This document shows, one piece after another, positions 8,348 through 16,045 of a stretch of DNA of 42,309 bases (positions within the stretch are counted from its first letter, which is position 1; the number at the start of each line of letters is the position of its first letter). The position numbers and the translations under genes are program-made. Source of the DNA: Collinsella sp. TM09-10AT (GTDB lineage: Bacteria; Actinomycetota; Coriobacteriia; Coriobacteriales; Coriobacteriaceae); NCBI RefSeq assembly GCF_003436275.1, contig NZ_QSOP01000021.1, forward strand, positions 1-42,309, read 5' to 3'. A model generated the notes under the pieces. It was not told where the DNA came from. It searched no databases and saw only the letters and a list, made by a program, of their open reading frames with translations.

Positions 8348-9835
8348 CTAGAAAGCAATCTCCTTGGCCCACTTGTCTGTGTCGATCTCCATGAACTGCG
8401 AGCGAATGAAGTTCTTCTTGAGGTCGAACGGGACCGTGCAGTCGAAGATGGCCTTGCAGGCGATGCCGTGCTCGCGGATCGTGGGGTCGAACGCGGGGTC
8501 GTTGGACGGATCGAGCACGTGGCAGTGGCAACCGGGGATGGTGATGAGGTCCACGTCGGCCTGGAAGCGCGTGGTCATGGCCCACATCACGTCGCTCATA
8601 TCGAAGATATCGACATCCTCGTCAACAAGGATGACGTGCTTGAGCTCGGAGAATGCCGAGAAGGCGAGCATGGCGGCGTTGCGCTGACGGCCCTCGTCAT
8701 TTTTGCTCGACTTCTTGAACTGCATGATGGCAACGAACTTGCCGCCGCCGCAGGGGGCAGCGTGGACGTTGAGCAGGCGGCCCGGGATGGCGGTCTCGAC
8801 CATCTTGTAGATGGATGCCTCGGTGGGGATGCCGGCCATGGACACGTGCTCGTGCGAGGGACCGATGCAGCTCTCCATGATGGGATTGACGCGCGTGGTG
8901 ACGGCGGTGATCTTGATCACCGGGCAGACCTTGGCGCCACCGGTGTAGCCGGGGAACTCGGGCATGGCGTAGCCGTGGCCGTTGACGTCCTCGTTGATGG
9001 TCTCGTCGTGCATGAGGTAGCCCTCGAGCACATACTCGGCATTGGCGATGCACTTCTGCGGAACGGTGACGCAGTCGGCAAGCTCGACGGCGTGGCCGCG
9101 CAGGGCGCCGGCGATCTGCAGCTCGTTAAAGCCGAGCGGCGTGGTGGGCGCCTCGAAGCCACAGCACATGTACACGGCGGGGTCCAGACCGATGGAGATG
9201 GAGATGGGCATGTCTTCGCCGCGCTGGCAGTACTCGTCAAAGAACGCGCCAAGGTGACGGCTGCCCGGAGTGATCCACATGGCGAGCTTGTCCTTGTCGA
9301 CGCAGGAGAAGCGGTGGATGGTCACGTCGGACTGGGAGCCGTCGGGGCTCGTGCCATAAGCGAGGCCCATGGTGATGTAGGGGCCGCCGTCGACGGGCGT
9401 GTTGGTGGGAGCGGGAACGATCTTGCGCAGGTCAAAGCCCTCGTCGGTCGCCTTGTACACGACCTCTTGGCAGTCGACGTGCGCACCCTCGGCGATCTGC
9501 TCGGGCGCGATCAGGTTCTCGAAGCGCTTGCCGATCTCGAGGCCCAGGTGCTCCTCGTCGAGGTCGAGCAGGGCGGCAACGCGCTTGCGGCTGGCAAGCA
9601 TGCCGATGCAGACCTTGGCATCGTCAAAGCCCTTGACGTTGTTGAAGACCATCGCCGGGCCCTCTTTGGTCGGACGCATAACGGTGCCGCCGGCACCGAC
9701 GCGACGATAGACGCCCGAGACCTCGGCGTCCGCGTCGACCTGGGTGTCGGTCTCGAGCAGCTGGCCCGGCATCTCGCGCAAAAAGTCGAGCGCGGAGCGC
9801 AGATCGTGGATCTGGGAAGCATCGGTAGTGGACAT
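8348..9835 (-). CDS. UbiD family prFMN-dependent decarboxylase
   Basis: Reversible (de)carboxylase of an aromatic or alpha,beta-unsaturated acid using prenylated FMN, 495 aa. UbiD features seen: VTIHRFSCVDKDKLAMWITPGSRHLG (R175 probably in the conserved catalytic Arg position), ISIGLDPAVYMCCGFEAPTTPLGFNELQIAGALRG, the EYVLEGYL segment (E271) followed by DET (E278), and PEFPGYTGG. I take R175, E271 and E278 as likely counterparts of the Arg-Glu-Glu triad; an alignment is needed to be sure. The start at 9835 has AAGGAG six bases upstream. No separate VdcD/YclD-type small subunit gene is seen nearby. Substrate unknown. Confidence 0.93.
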   Translation of the reverse strand: MSTTDASQIHDLRSALDFLREMPGQLLETDTQVDADAEVSGVYRRVGAGGTVMRPTKEGPAMVFNNVKGFDDAKVCIGMLASRKRVAALLDLDEEHLGLEIGKRFENLIAPEQIAEGAHVDCQEVVYKATDEGFDLRKIVPAPTNTPVDGGPYITMGLAYGTSPDGSQSDVTIHRFSCVDKDKLAMWITPGSRHLGAFFDEYCQRGEDMPISISIGLDPAVYMCCGFEAPTTPLGFNELQIAGALRGHAVELADCVTVPQKCIANAEYVLEGYLMHDETINEDVNGHGYAMPEFPGYTGGAKVCPVIKITAVTTRVNPIMESCIGPSHEHVSMAGIPTEASIYKMVETAIPGRLLNVHAAPCGGGKFVAIMQFKKSSKNDEGRQRNAAMLAFSAFSELKHVILVDEDVDIFDMSDVMWAMTTRFQADVDLITIPGCHCHVLDPSNDPAFDPTIREHGIACKAIFDCTVPFDLKKNFIRSQFMEIDTDKWAKEIAF

Positions 9836-9859
9836 AGCGTGCTCCTTTCGGGAGAGTGT

Positions 9860-9881
9860 CCGGCGGCGGGAGTGCCGCCGG
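9860..9881 (-). other. Hairpin in the ubiD leader
   Basis: CCGGCGGC (9860-9867) pairs with GCCGCCGG (9874-9881) around a 6-base loop, between the transporter stop and the ubiD ribosome site. No T-tract, so it is more likely an mRNA processing or stability element than a terminator. Confidence 0.5.
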
Positions 9882-9976
9882 CTTGGTAACGTAATGGGGC
9901 CGCAGCGCTCATAGATGGGGCGCTCGGGCACTCGCAGTTCAAGCACTCGGCTAATTACAGCCAAGCACTCGACTGC

Positions 9977-11434
9977 TTACATCAGGCCAAAGAGGTGGAA
10001 CCAGGCGGCCTCGACCAGCACGACGATAAAGACGACCGCAGTGAGGGGAATGCCCATGCGCATAGCCTCTTTGGAGGTGTAGCCGCCAGCGTCCTTGCCC
10101 TCGCCGATAAGGATCGGCAGGTTATGGAACGGCAGGATGTAGTGGATGTTGATGGACGTAAAGACGATGAGCGCCACGGCGAGCGGGCTCACGCTGGAGC
10201 CGGCCGCAAAGCTGATGAACGCCGGCACGCACACGCCGAGCACGGCCATGACCGAGCCCATGAACATGTGGATGATCATGGAAAGCGCGGCGACGAGCAG
10301 GGCGAACAGGAAGATGTTCTCGGGCACGGAGCTGGGAAGCACGACATCGGCGATCCAGGCGTTCATGCCGGTGGCACCGCCCACGGAACCCACGGCCATG
10401 GCGGCCGTCAGGAACATGAGGGACTTGATGTCGACAGCGTTCCAGCTGGCGGGAGTGAGGACTTCGCCGATGATGGGCATGGCGAGAGCAACGCCAATGG
10501 CCAGGGTGACCCAGCCGATATAGTCGCCCGAGACGGTGAGCCACAGCGCGATGGCGATGACAAGCCACACGATGGTGCGGATCTCCTTGACGGAGAGCTT
10601 GCCGAGCGCGGCCTGCTTGGCCACGATCTGCTCGCGATCGTAGACGAGCTCCTTGCTGGGCTTAAAGAGGAAAAGGCCCAGGAACAGGGTGCACAGCAGC
10701 GCAACCAGCATAGGCACGCTCATGTACAGGAACCAGTCGACGAAGGACGGGCTCATGCCGCCGGCCTCGGCACTGTACTGCGCAACGAGTGGGTTAAGCG
10801 TGGAGTCGCCCGTCAGGAAGAACATGGAACCCGGGGCGGCAGCGGCAAACACGAGGAAGCCGAGCTTGCCCTTGTCGTCGTCACCGTAGCCGGCGGACTC
10901 GGCAATGACCGAGACGACGGCGAGAATGAGGAAGGCGCGGGGGAACGGATGCGGGATCAGCAGCGACAGCACAAAAGTGAGCGCGAAGATCGAGATGATG
11001 AGCGACTTGGCGTCGCGCACGAACTTGAGCATGAACGCATAGGCGATACGCTCGCCCAGGCCCGACTCCTTGACCGCGCTGGCGATGAGGTAGGCGCCGA
11101 TAACGAGCCACATGGTGGCCTTGGTCCACGAGCTAAACGTGGAGGCGACCGTCGCCGAGACGCTCGCGGCGCCCGTGTCGTCCACGCACACCTTAAACAG
11201 AACGAGCAGCGCGCAATAGAGCAGGCCCACAAAGCCCGGCTGTGCCACGCCACACGCCCAGAACACCACCGTGGCAAGCGTCAACGCCAGACAGGTCTGA
11301 CCGCCGGCCGTAAGCTCGACCGTCGAGCTCAGCTCCGCCAAAGGAAGAAACTTCACCAGCAAAAAGACAACGATACCCAGCACAAAGCCAATTTCGCGCT
11401 TGGTGATCTTAAACGCCTTCTTTTCCGCTTCCAT
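9977..11434 (-). CDS. SLC13/DASS-like anion (carboxylate) transporter
   Basis: Integral membrane protein of 485 aa with about 12 hydrophobic segments. The pattern of SLC13/DASS and related IT-superfamily carriers is visible: an early WTKATMWLVIGAYLIASAVKESGLGERIAYAF segment, a hairpin region PHPFPRAFLILAVV, a second repeat with SLMFLTAAMAVGSVGGATGMN, and SINIHYILPFHNLPILIGEG near the end. Members carry di- or tricarboxylates, sulfate and related anions. The gene precedes ubiD by 141 bases, suggesting it imports the acid to be decarboxylated. The exact family and substrate are not certain. A terminator-like hairpin at 11488-11518 and a dyad at 11527-11545 lie in its upstream region. Confidence 0.85.
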   Translation of the reverse strand: MEAEKKAFKITKREIGFVLGIVVFLLVKFLPLAELSSTVELTAGGQTCLALTLATVVFWACGVAQPGFVGLLYCALLVLFKVCVDDTGAASVSATVASTFSSWTKATMWLVIGAYLIASAVKESGLGERIAYAFMLKFVRDAKSLIISIFALTFVLSLLIPHPFPRAFLILAVVSVIAESAGYGDDDKGKLGFLVFAAAAPGSMFFLTGDSTLNPLVAQYSAEAGGMSPSFVDWFLYMSVPMLVALLCTLFLGLFLFKPSKELVYDREQIVAKQAALGKLSVKEIRTIVWLVIAIALWLTVSGDYIGWVTLAIGVALAMPIIGEVLTPASWNAVDIKSLMFLTAAMAVGSVGGATGMNAWIADVVLPSSVPENIFLFALLVAALSMIIHMFMGSVMAVLGVCVPAFISFAAGSSVSPLAVALIVFTSINIHYILPFHNLPILIGEGKDAGGYTSKEAMRMGIPLTAVVFIVVLVEAAWFHLFGLM

Positions 11435-11487
11435 CTCCCCACCTTTCTTGTTGGGGGCGCTCCGGATTCGCAGCCACGTTGCCGCTT

Positions 11488-11518
11488 AAAAAGGGGCGCC
11501 CGTTATCGGACACCCCTT
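11488..11518 (-). terminator. Intrinsic terminator or attenuator before the transporter gene
   Basis: AAGGGG (11491-11496) pairs with CCCCTT (11513-11518) with inner CCCG/CGG pairing, and on the minus strand the stem runs into TTTTT. It sits between the dyad at 11527-11545 and the transporter start at 11434. It may end the fusion-gene transcript or attenuate a transcript starting at the dyad. Confidence 0.7.
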
Positions 11519-11526
11519 ACGTTGCG

Positions 11527-11545
11527 CTGTGTTGCGGCAATACAG
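11527..11545. promoter_or_regulatory. Operator-like dyad, copy B (upstream of transporter-ubiD-ubiX-merR)
   Basis: CTGTGTTGCGGCAATACAG is an interrupted palindrome that matches the dyad at 12667-12685 at 16 of 19 bases, with matching flank CAAGC. It lies about 93 bases upstream of the transporter start. The sharing of this site between two promoters of one locus suggests binding of a common regulator, perhaps the MerR protein. Confidence 0.65.
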
Positions 11546-11590
11546 TCAAGCGAGATTTTTTGGATGAGAAGCGCCCCTCTGGACAAAAAC

Positions 11591-11645
11591 CGTCACAACA
11601 TTCGACACTTTTCCTCGTTTTCGAGATTTTTGCCGAATGTTGTGA
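11591..11645. repeat. Family-2 palindrome, copy 2
   Basis: Arms CGTCACAACATTCG and CGAATGTTGTGA with the same CTCGTTTTCGAG centre as the copy at 6668-6724. It stands in the same orientation and is followed by a family-1 palindrome as in the first copy, so the composite brackets the transporter-ubiD-ubiX-merR block. Confidence 0.85.
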
Positions 11646-11653
11646 GGGTTTGG

Positions 11654-11682
11654 ATGTGACAAAGGGACTGTCTTTTTTACAT
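11654..11682. repeat. Family-1 palindrome overlapping a stop codon
   Basis: ATGTGACAAAGGGACTG on the left with a decayed right arm TTTTTTACAT. The right arm contains the stop codon (11677-11679) of the fusion gene, so part of the repeat is coding. Confidence 0.65.
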
Positions 11683-12624
11683 AGCGAGGACCGTGCGAAT
11701 GGATGGGTCGCCGAGAGCCTCACGGAGCCAGGGAGCCAGCTGCTCGGGATGGCCTTGCAGGTAGCCTTTGAGCTCGGAGGGCGCCACGCGACGCACCTCC
11801 GAGATCTCCTCTTGGTTGATATGCAGCTCGCCCGGATGGACATGGGCCGCGAAGACCTCACACCATTCGCACTCGCAGCGGCCGTCGCCGTGGTCCTCGC
11901 GGTACACCACGTGTCCGAGGTGCTTGAGCTGATCGGGATCGCGCATAATGCCAAGCTCTTCGTTGATGCGGCGCGCCGTGGCGGCCGCGACGTCTTCCCC
12001 GGGGAGCGGATGGCCGGCGCAGCTATCGGCCAGCACCCCGCCCCACAGGTGCTTGAGCGGACTGCGACGACAGAGCAGCAGGCGCGCGTCTTCGCCCTGG
12101 CCCTCGACCAAAAGCGTCAGAAATGCCTGATGCAGGATGCCCTCACCAGTATGGGCCTCGATGCGGTCGACGGGGCCAAGCGCCTCGCCGGTCGCAGCAT
12201 CGACCGCCACGACCTCGGCGCCCGCGCCGCCCTCATCCCAGCCGGCGCGCAGAATGCGGGCTGCGGCTTCCTCGAGCGCGGCGATGAGCTCCTTGGTGGT
12301 GTCGAGCACGCGCTGCAGGTCGTCACCGCTCGCTTGTTCAACATGAAAACCCGTGCTTGCAACTACCGGCACGCCAAAGCGCGTGGCCAGCGCCGCCGCG
12401 ATATCGTGCGCCGGGATCTCGTCTCGATGGCACGGAACGGCCAGGATGCTCACCGTTGCCGTACGGCCGGGCTCGGGGCGCGGAATGGCCTGCGCCGTGG
12501 CGCCCAGGTGCGCAAACTCCGGCGAGCAGGCGTACACCGCCATGCCTCGCGGCGTCACCGTCAGCTGGGCCTCGAGCGCAAACTTGCCCTCGCCCACTGC
12601 AACCTTTGTCGTGTGCATACCCAT
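11677..12624 (-). CDS. Fusion: LpdD-like prFMN chaperone domain + type I isopentenyl-diphosphate isomerase (Nudix)
   Basis: A 315-aa two-domain protein. Residues about 10-125 resemble the LpdD-like prenylated-flavin chaperone domain: a His in FAHLGATAQAIPRPEPG, TVSILAVPCHRDE, and STGFHVEQAS with a following helix. Residues about 137-305 are a type I IPP isomerase of the Nudix fold: EAHTGEGILHQAF with H158 and H165, SCAGHPLPGED with C202 and H205, ARRINEELGI, and ECEWCEVFAAH with E251 and E253. These match in order the metal ligands (His, His, His, Glu, Glu) and the catalytic Cys and Glu of E. coli Idi (C67, E116), so isomerase activity looks preserved. The domain would turn IPP into DMAPP, the precursor of the UbiX prenyl donor. 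AGGAG lies 5 bases before the ATG at 12624. The N-terminal assignment is from pattern memory. Confidence 0.85.
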   Translation of the reverse strand: MGMHTTKVAVGEGKFALEAQLTVTPRGMAVYACSPEFAHLGATAQAIPRPEPGRTATVSILAVPCHRDEIPAHDIAAALATRFGVPVVASTGFHVEQASGDDLQRVLDTTKELIAALEEAAARILRAGWDEGGAGAEVVAVDAATGEALGPVDRIEAHTGEGILHQAFLTLLVEGQGEDARLLLCRRSPLKHLWGGVLADSCAGHPLPGEDVAAATARRINEELGIMRDPDQLKHLGHVVYREDHGDGRCECEWCEVFAAHVHPGELHINQEEISEVRRVAPSELKGYLQGHPEQLAPWLREALGDPSIRTVLAM

Positions 12625-12666
12625 GGGATCTCCTGCCGCCCGCGATGTACCTGAGACCATCTTCGC

Positions 12667-12685
12667 CTGTATTGCGACTATACAG
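12667..12685. promoter_or_regulatory. Operator-like dyad, copy A (fusion gene / MFS divergent region)
   Basis: CTGTATTGCGACTATACAG, extendable to GCCTGTAT-N7-ATACAGGC (12665-12687). It overlaps the -10 box of the predicted promoter of the fusion gene and lies about 100 bases upstream of the divergent MFS start. Near-identical to the dyad at 11527-11545. Confidence 0.7.
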
Positions 12686-12705
12686 GCAAGCCCTCCATGT
12701 GACAA
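12677..12705 (-). promoter_or_regulatory. Sigma-70-type promoter of the LpdD-Idi fusion gene
   Basis: On the minus strand TTGTCA (12705-12700) is separated by 17 bases from TATAGT (12682-12677), a near-consensus housekeeping promoter, about 50 bases upstream of the ATG at 12624. The -35 box is supplied by the arm of the family-1 palindrome and the -10 box lies inside the operator-like dyad. Confidence 0.65.
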
Positions 12706-12727
12706 AGGGACTGCCCCTTTGTCACAT
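12697..12727. repeat. Family-1 palindrome in the divergent intergenic region
   Basis: Near-perfect palindrome with half-site ATGTGACAAAGGG around ACTGC, the only family-1 copy of this window sitting at gene starts rather than at a gene end. Its left arm contains the predicted -35 box of the fusion gene. Confidence 0.8.
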
Positions 12728-12785
12728 TCTGTTAGAGTTGCAGGGATTGAATCCCGCTTATTCATGCGACATTGGAGTGACAACC

Positions 12786-14021
12786 TTGACCGCCGCAACC
12801 ACGCCTAAAAGTAAGCCAACCGCCGCCGCGCTCTCCCCCGCGCGCACCAAGCTCTGCCTGGCGCTGCTCGTGCTGTTGGGATTCTCGCTCGGCTGCTCCG
12901 AGTTCGTGGTCATCGGCATCGAAAGCGACTTGGCAACGGAACTCGGCATCTCGCTTGCCACCGCGGGCCAGCTCATCAGCGTGTTCGCGCTCGTCTACGC
13001 TATCGCTACGCCGGTGCTTGCGCTCAGCACGGGGCGATTCCGCCGCTACCAGCTGCTCGTGTGCTACAGCATCGTCTTTGTGCTCGGCAACCTGGTCATG
13101 GCGTTGGCGCCCAACTTCCAGGTGCTCTTTATCTCGCGCATTGTCCTGGGCTCCGTCTCGGGCGCACTGCTCGCCGTGGGCGTGACGTACATCCCTGAGC
13201 TGCTATCCCCGCAGCAAACTTCGCTTGCCATCTCGGTGGTGTACGGTGCGTTTTCCGTGGCGATGGTCTTTGTCACTTCGATCGGCAAGTTTGTGGCCGA
13301 CACGCTCGATTGGCACGTGGCCATGTACGGCACGCTGACCTTTGCCGTTCTGATCTGCGGAGCGCTCGTGGCGTTTATGCCGCGCGCCGGGCAGACCGAC
13401 GAGCCTGCCACCTTCCGCGAGCAGGCGGGGCTGCTGCGCGAGCCGAGCATCATCACCGGCATGCTCATCTTCTTGTTTGGCGTGGGGTCGGTCTACGTTT
13501 TCTACGGTTACGTGACGCCTTATCTGGAGCAGGTGCTGGGCATGGGCACGGTCGAAGCCAGTACCACGCTCATGGCCTACGGCGTGTTCTGCCTGATCTC
13601 GAACATCCTGGGCGGATGGATCGATGCGCGCTTTGGCATGAAGGCGCTGCTTGTGACGTTTGTGCTGCAGGCTGCGGCGTTACTCGGGCTGTTTGCCGTA
13701 GGCGGCACCATGCCGCTCGCGCTGGCCTTTGTCTTTAGCTTGGCGCTGCTCATGTACCTGTTCTCGGTGTCGTGCATCACGCACTTTATGGACGTGGCAC
13801 GCAGCCGCCATCCCAAGTCGATGGTACTCGCAAGTTCGGTTGAGCCCATGGCGTTTAACGTCGGTATTTCGTTTGGCACCGCAGTGGGCGGCGCCGTGGT
13901 AAGCAGCATTGGCATTGCGTACGTGGGCGCAGTGGGCGCCGCGTTCTCGCTTGTGGCCTGGATGCTCACGCTGGTGACGATCAAGTTGGCTCGCTGGGAG
14001 CGCAGGCGGGCGAGGGCATAG
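12786..14021 (+). CDS. MFS transporter (DHA1/AraJ-like)
   Basis: Major facilitator superfamily protein, 411 aa with 12 hydrophobic segments. After a short tail comes LALLVLLGFSLGCSEFVVIGIESDLATELGIS, typical of DHA1 drug/sugar efflux proteins (AraJ, YdhP class), and the GRFRRYQLL motif between TM2 and TM3. No ATG is in frame near the start: I choose TTG at 12786, which has GGAG upstream; GTG at 12777 is the alternative. It diverges from the fusion gene and shares its regulatory region with the dyad at 12667-12685, so it could export a product or substrate of the decarboxylase pathway, which is inference only. Confidence 0.88.
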   Translation: MTAATTPKSKPTAAALSPARTKLCLALLVLLGFSLGCSEFVVIGIESDLATELGISLATAGQLISVFALVYAIATPVLALSTGRFRRYQLLVCYSIVFVLGNLVMALAPNFQVLFISRIVLGSVSGALLAVGVTYIPELLSPQQTSLAISVVYGAFSVAMVFVTSIGKFVADTLDWHVAMYGTLTFAVLICGALVAFMPRAGQTDEPATFREQAGLLREPSIITGMLIFLFGVGSVYVFYGYVTPYLEQVLGMGTVEASTTLMAYGVFCLISNILGGWIDARFGMKALLVTFVLQAAALLGLFAVGGTMPLALAFVFSLALLMYLFSVSCITHFMDVARSRHPKSMVLASSVEPMAFNVGISFGTAVGGAVVSSIGIAYVGAVGAAFSLVAWMLTLVTIKLARWERRRARA

Positions 14022-14072
14022 GCGTAGATGCGATACTCGAGCTCGATGATGGCGATCGAAAGGAAACCGCAT

Positions 14073-14519
14073 ATGCAACGTGTACTGTTTATCTGTCATG
14101 GAAATATCTGCCGCTCGACGATGGCTGAATCGGTGTTTACCGAGTTGGTGCGCCGCGCCGGACGCGAGGGTGAGTTTGCCATCGACTCCGCCGCGACGTC
14201 GACCGAGGAGATCGGCAACCCGCCGCATCATGGCACCGTTGCCAAGCTGCGCGAGGTCGGGATTCCCGTCGTCGCGCATCGCGCTCGTCAGGTGCGCCGC
14301 GCGGAGTATGGCGACTGGGACCACATGGTCTATATGGATAACGAGAACACCCGCGGCTTGCAGCGCATCTTTAGCAAGGACCCCGAGGGCAAGATCTCTC
14401 GCCTGCTCGATTGGACCAATCGCCCCGGCGACGTGGCCGACCCTTGGTACACCGGCAATTTCGATGCCACCTACCGCGATGTGCTCGCCGGCTGCACCGC
14501 CATGCTCGAGCAGCTGTAG
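14073..14519 (+). CDS. Low-molecular-weight protein tyrosine phosphatase
   Basis: Cytoplasmic phosphatase of 148 aa. It begins with the P-loop VLFICHGNICRS, where Cys8 and Arg14 form the CX5R motif and Ser15 follows, and has the late DVADPWYTGNFD loop whose Asp acts as general acid in this family. Intermediate motifs (SAATSTEEIGNPP; HRARQV) also fit the family. Likely acts on phosphotyrosine in proteins or on arsenate-like substrates, though ArsC-type proteins differ in spacing. The start is set at 14073 because AAAGGA precedes it; the upstream in-frame ATG at 14028 has none. It lies 51 bases after the MFS gene, perhaps co-transcribed, with no clear functional link. Confidence 0.92.
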   Translation: MQRVLFICHGNICRSTMAESVFTELVRRAGREGEFAIDSAATSTEEIGNPPHHGTVAKLREVGIPVVAHRARQVRRAEYGDWDHMVYMDNENTRGLQRIFSKDPEGKISRLLDWTNRPGDVADPWYTGNFDATYRDVLAGCTAMLEQL

Positions 14520-14557
14520 GTTCGCGAGTGCACGGGCCGCGCCATCGGTATACACCC

Positions 14558-14619
14558 AGCGTGGATCATCTCCCACTTTGAGCGTTCAAGCGCGCTTAAA
14601 ACGGGAGAAAATCCACGCT
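14558..14619. repeat. Family-3 palindrome, copy A
   Basis: AGCGTGGAT...CTCCC on the left pairs with GGGAG...ATCCACGCT on the right with two mismatches. The same family appears at 16198-16261 beyond the other end of the ATPase gene. A truncated family-1 palindrome is attached at 14626-14649. Confidence 0.75.
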
Positions 14620-14625
14620 CGGCGG

Positions 14626-14649
14626 GAGGGACTGTCCCTTTGTCGCATT
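14626..14649. repeat. Family-1 palindrome, left arm truncated
   Basis: GGAGGGACTGTCCCTTTGTCGCAT carries only the right arm in full; the left arm is replaced by the family-3 element. It ends 12 bases from the stop codon of the ATPase gene. Confidence 0.6.
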
Positions 14650-14660
14650 CGGAACTGACC

Positions 14661-16022
14661 CTAGACAGGTTTGACCTCCAGCTTTATCCCCTCGGCACGG
14701 AAGTCGCCCAAAACATCCGAAAGGGTCCAAGTCGCATACAGAGGCAGATAGAGAACGGCGCCGTCGCGCTCAACGTTGCCTCTCGAGAAAACAATCCCGC
14801 GCTTTACGCCATACTCGGCCGTTTCAAGCACATGGCCCAACGCGGCGTGCGCATGGTAATACGTCCCCGATTTAACCTCGATGGGCACGGCCGTTCCATC
14901 CGGGCCGTCGATCACGAAATCGACCTCGCCCCGTTTCTTGGTCTGGTAGTAATACAGCCCCCTTCCCTGGGCAGCCAGCTGCTGAGCCACTGCGTTTTCG
15001 TACACGCCGCCGAGGTTGGGCTCCTTGCTGTCGAGGTACGCCGCCTGGGCGACCCCGATAGGATAACGGGCCATCAGCATCCCGATATCGGACTGGTACA
15101 GCTTGAACTGGGACGGTCGCGCTGTCTTAAGCAGTGGGGACTTGGGCTCGGTCACGATGTCGGTCTTGAGAGCGACGCCGGCATCGACAAGCCAGACAAA
15201 ATCTCGCTGGTATTTCTCGTAATGCGCCTTGGGATCTATGGAGTTGAGCACGAAACGCTTGTTCTCGCCCTCCAGCATGACGGGCAGTTGGTCGAAGATG
15301 CTCTGCACCTGAAGTGCGCGCCCGTTCGCGTATTTTGAGATATCCCGACGGTATTGCCCGTTCAGCTCGGACTGGAGCTGGCGGACGGATGCAAAATCAC
15401 CCTGCGTGTCGAGGAATCGCTGCACGACTTCCGGCATACCGCCGACGACGATATAGGTCCTGAAGTTTGCCATCATTGCGTCGTGAATATAACCAGGAAC
15501 CGGTGTCTCGTTGCGGCACGCATCGCAAATCGAGCGCCGCGCCTCTTCGCTCACCCCGATCGCCCAGCTGAACTCCTCAAAATCCAGCGGAAACATCTTG
15601 AGTTCATGGACATACCCCACGGGATAGGACCTGACGCCTTTGAATTGGGTCCCGAGCATGGATCCCGAGAACGCCCAGCGGCAACGACCGTCCTCGACAA
15701 GGAACTTGGCCATCGTCATGATGTCCGGTGCCTCCTGCACCTCATCGATAAACACGAGGGTCTCGCCCGGAGCAATCGGCTTTCCCGAAAGAAGCGTCAC
15801 CCTGCTAATGAAATCATCGGCATCTCGCGCCTCGAGCAGAGCGTCCCTTGCCTGGCGGTTTTCCGCGAGATTGAGCTCGATATAGGCTGCGTAGTTTGAC
15901 TTACCGAATTCGCGAATCGAGTAGCTCTTGCCGATTTGGCGAGAACCCGTGACGAACAGCGCCTTTCGTTCGATGGATCTCTGCCAACGATTAAGCTCGT
16001 CTGCGATTTTCCTGCGCAACAT
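14661..16022 (-). CDS. AAA-type ATPase with DUF4143-like C-terminal region
   Basis: 453 aa. Residues 20-160 are an AAA domain: Walker A GSRQIGKS at 26-33, Walker B LVFIDEVQ with D93-E94, and a sensor-like FSGSMLG segment. The C-terminal third ends in a small PD-(D/E)XK-like core, GEVDFVIDGPDGTAVPIEVKSG near 385-410, as in the DUF4143 ATPases that are common and often multi-copy in gut bacteria. Their function is unknown; roles in defence or DNA have been suggested only by fold. AGGGAG precedes the ATG at 16022. Three direct repeats lie at -24 to -106 of the start, and palindromes of one family flank the gene on both sides, hinting at a mobile or phase-linked cassette. Confidence 0.9.
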   Translation of the reverse strand: MLRRKIADELNRWQRSIERKALFVTGSRQIGKSYSIREFGKSNYAAYIELNLAENRQARDALLEARDADDFISRVTLLSGKPIAPGETLVFIDEVQEAPDIMTMAKFLVEDGRCRWAFSGSMLGTQFKGVRSYPVGYVHELKMFPLDFEEFSWAIGVSEEARRSICDACRNETPVPGYIHDAMMANFRTYIVVGGMPEVVQRFLDTQGDFASVRQLQSELNGQYRRDISKYANGRALQVQSIFDQLPVMLEGENKRFVLNSIDPKAHYEKYQRDFVWLVDAGVALKTDIVTEPKSPLLKTARPSQFKLYQSDIGMLMARYPIGVAQAAYLDSKEPNLGGVYENAVAQQLAAQGRGLYYYQTKKRGEVDFVIDGPDGTAVPIEVKSGTYYHAHAALGHVLETAEYGVKRGIVFSRGNVERDGAVLYLPLYATWTLSDVLGDFRAEGIKLEVKPV

Positions 16023-16045
16023 AAGCTCTCCCTTCGCCACGATAA

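Noticed and set aside
7736..9835. UbiX and UbiD as ubiquinone synthesis enzymes
   Set aside because: Neighbouring carboxylate transporter, MerR regulator and the chaperone-isomerase fusion point to a catabolic decarboxylase; ubiquinone is not expected in this type of organism.
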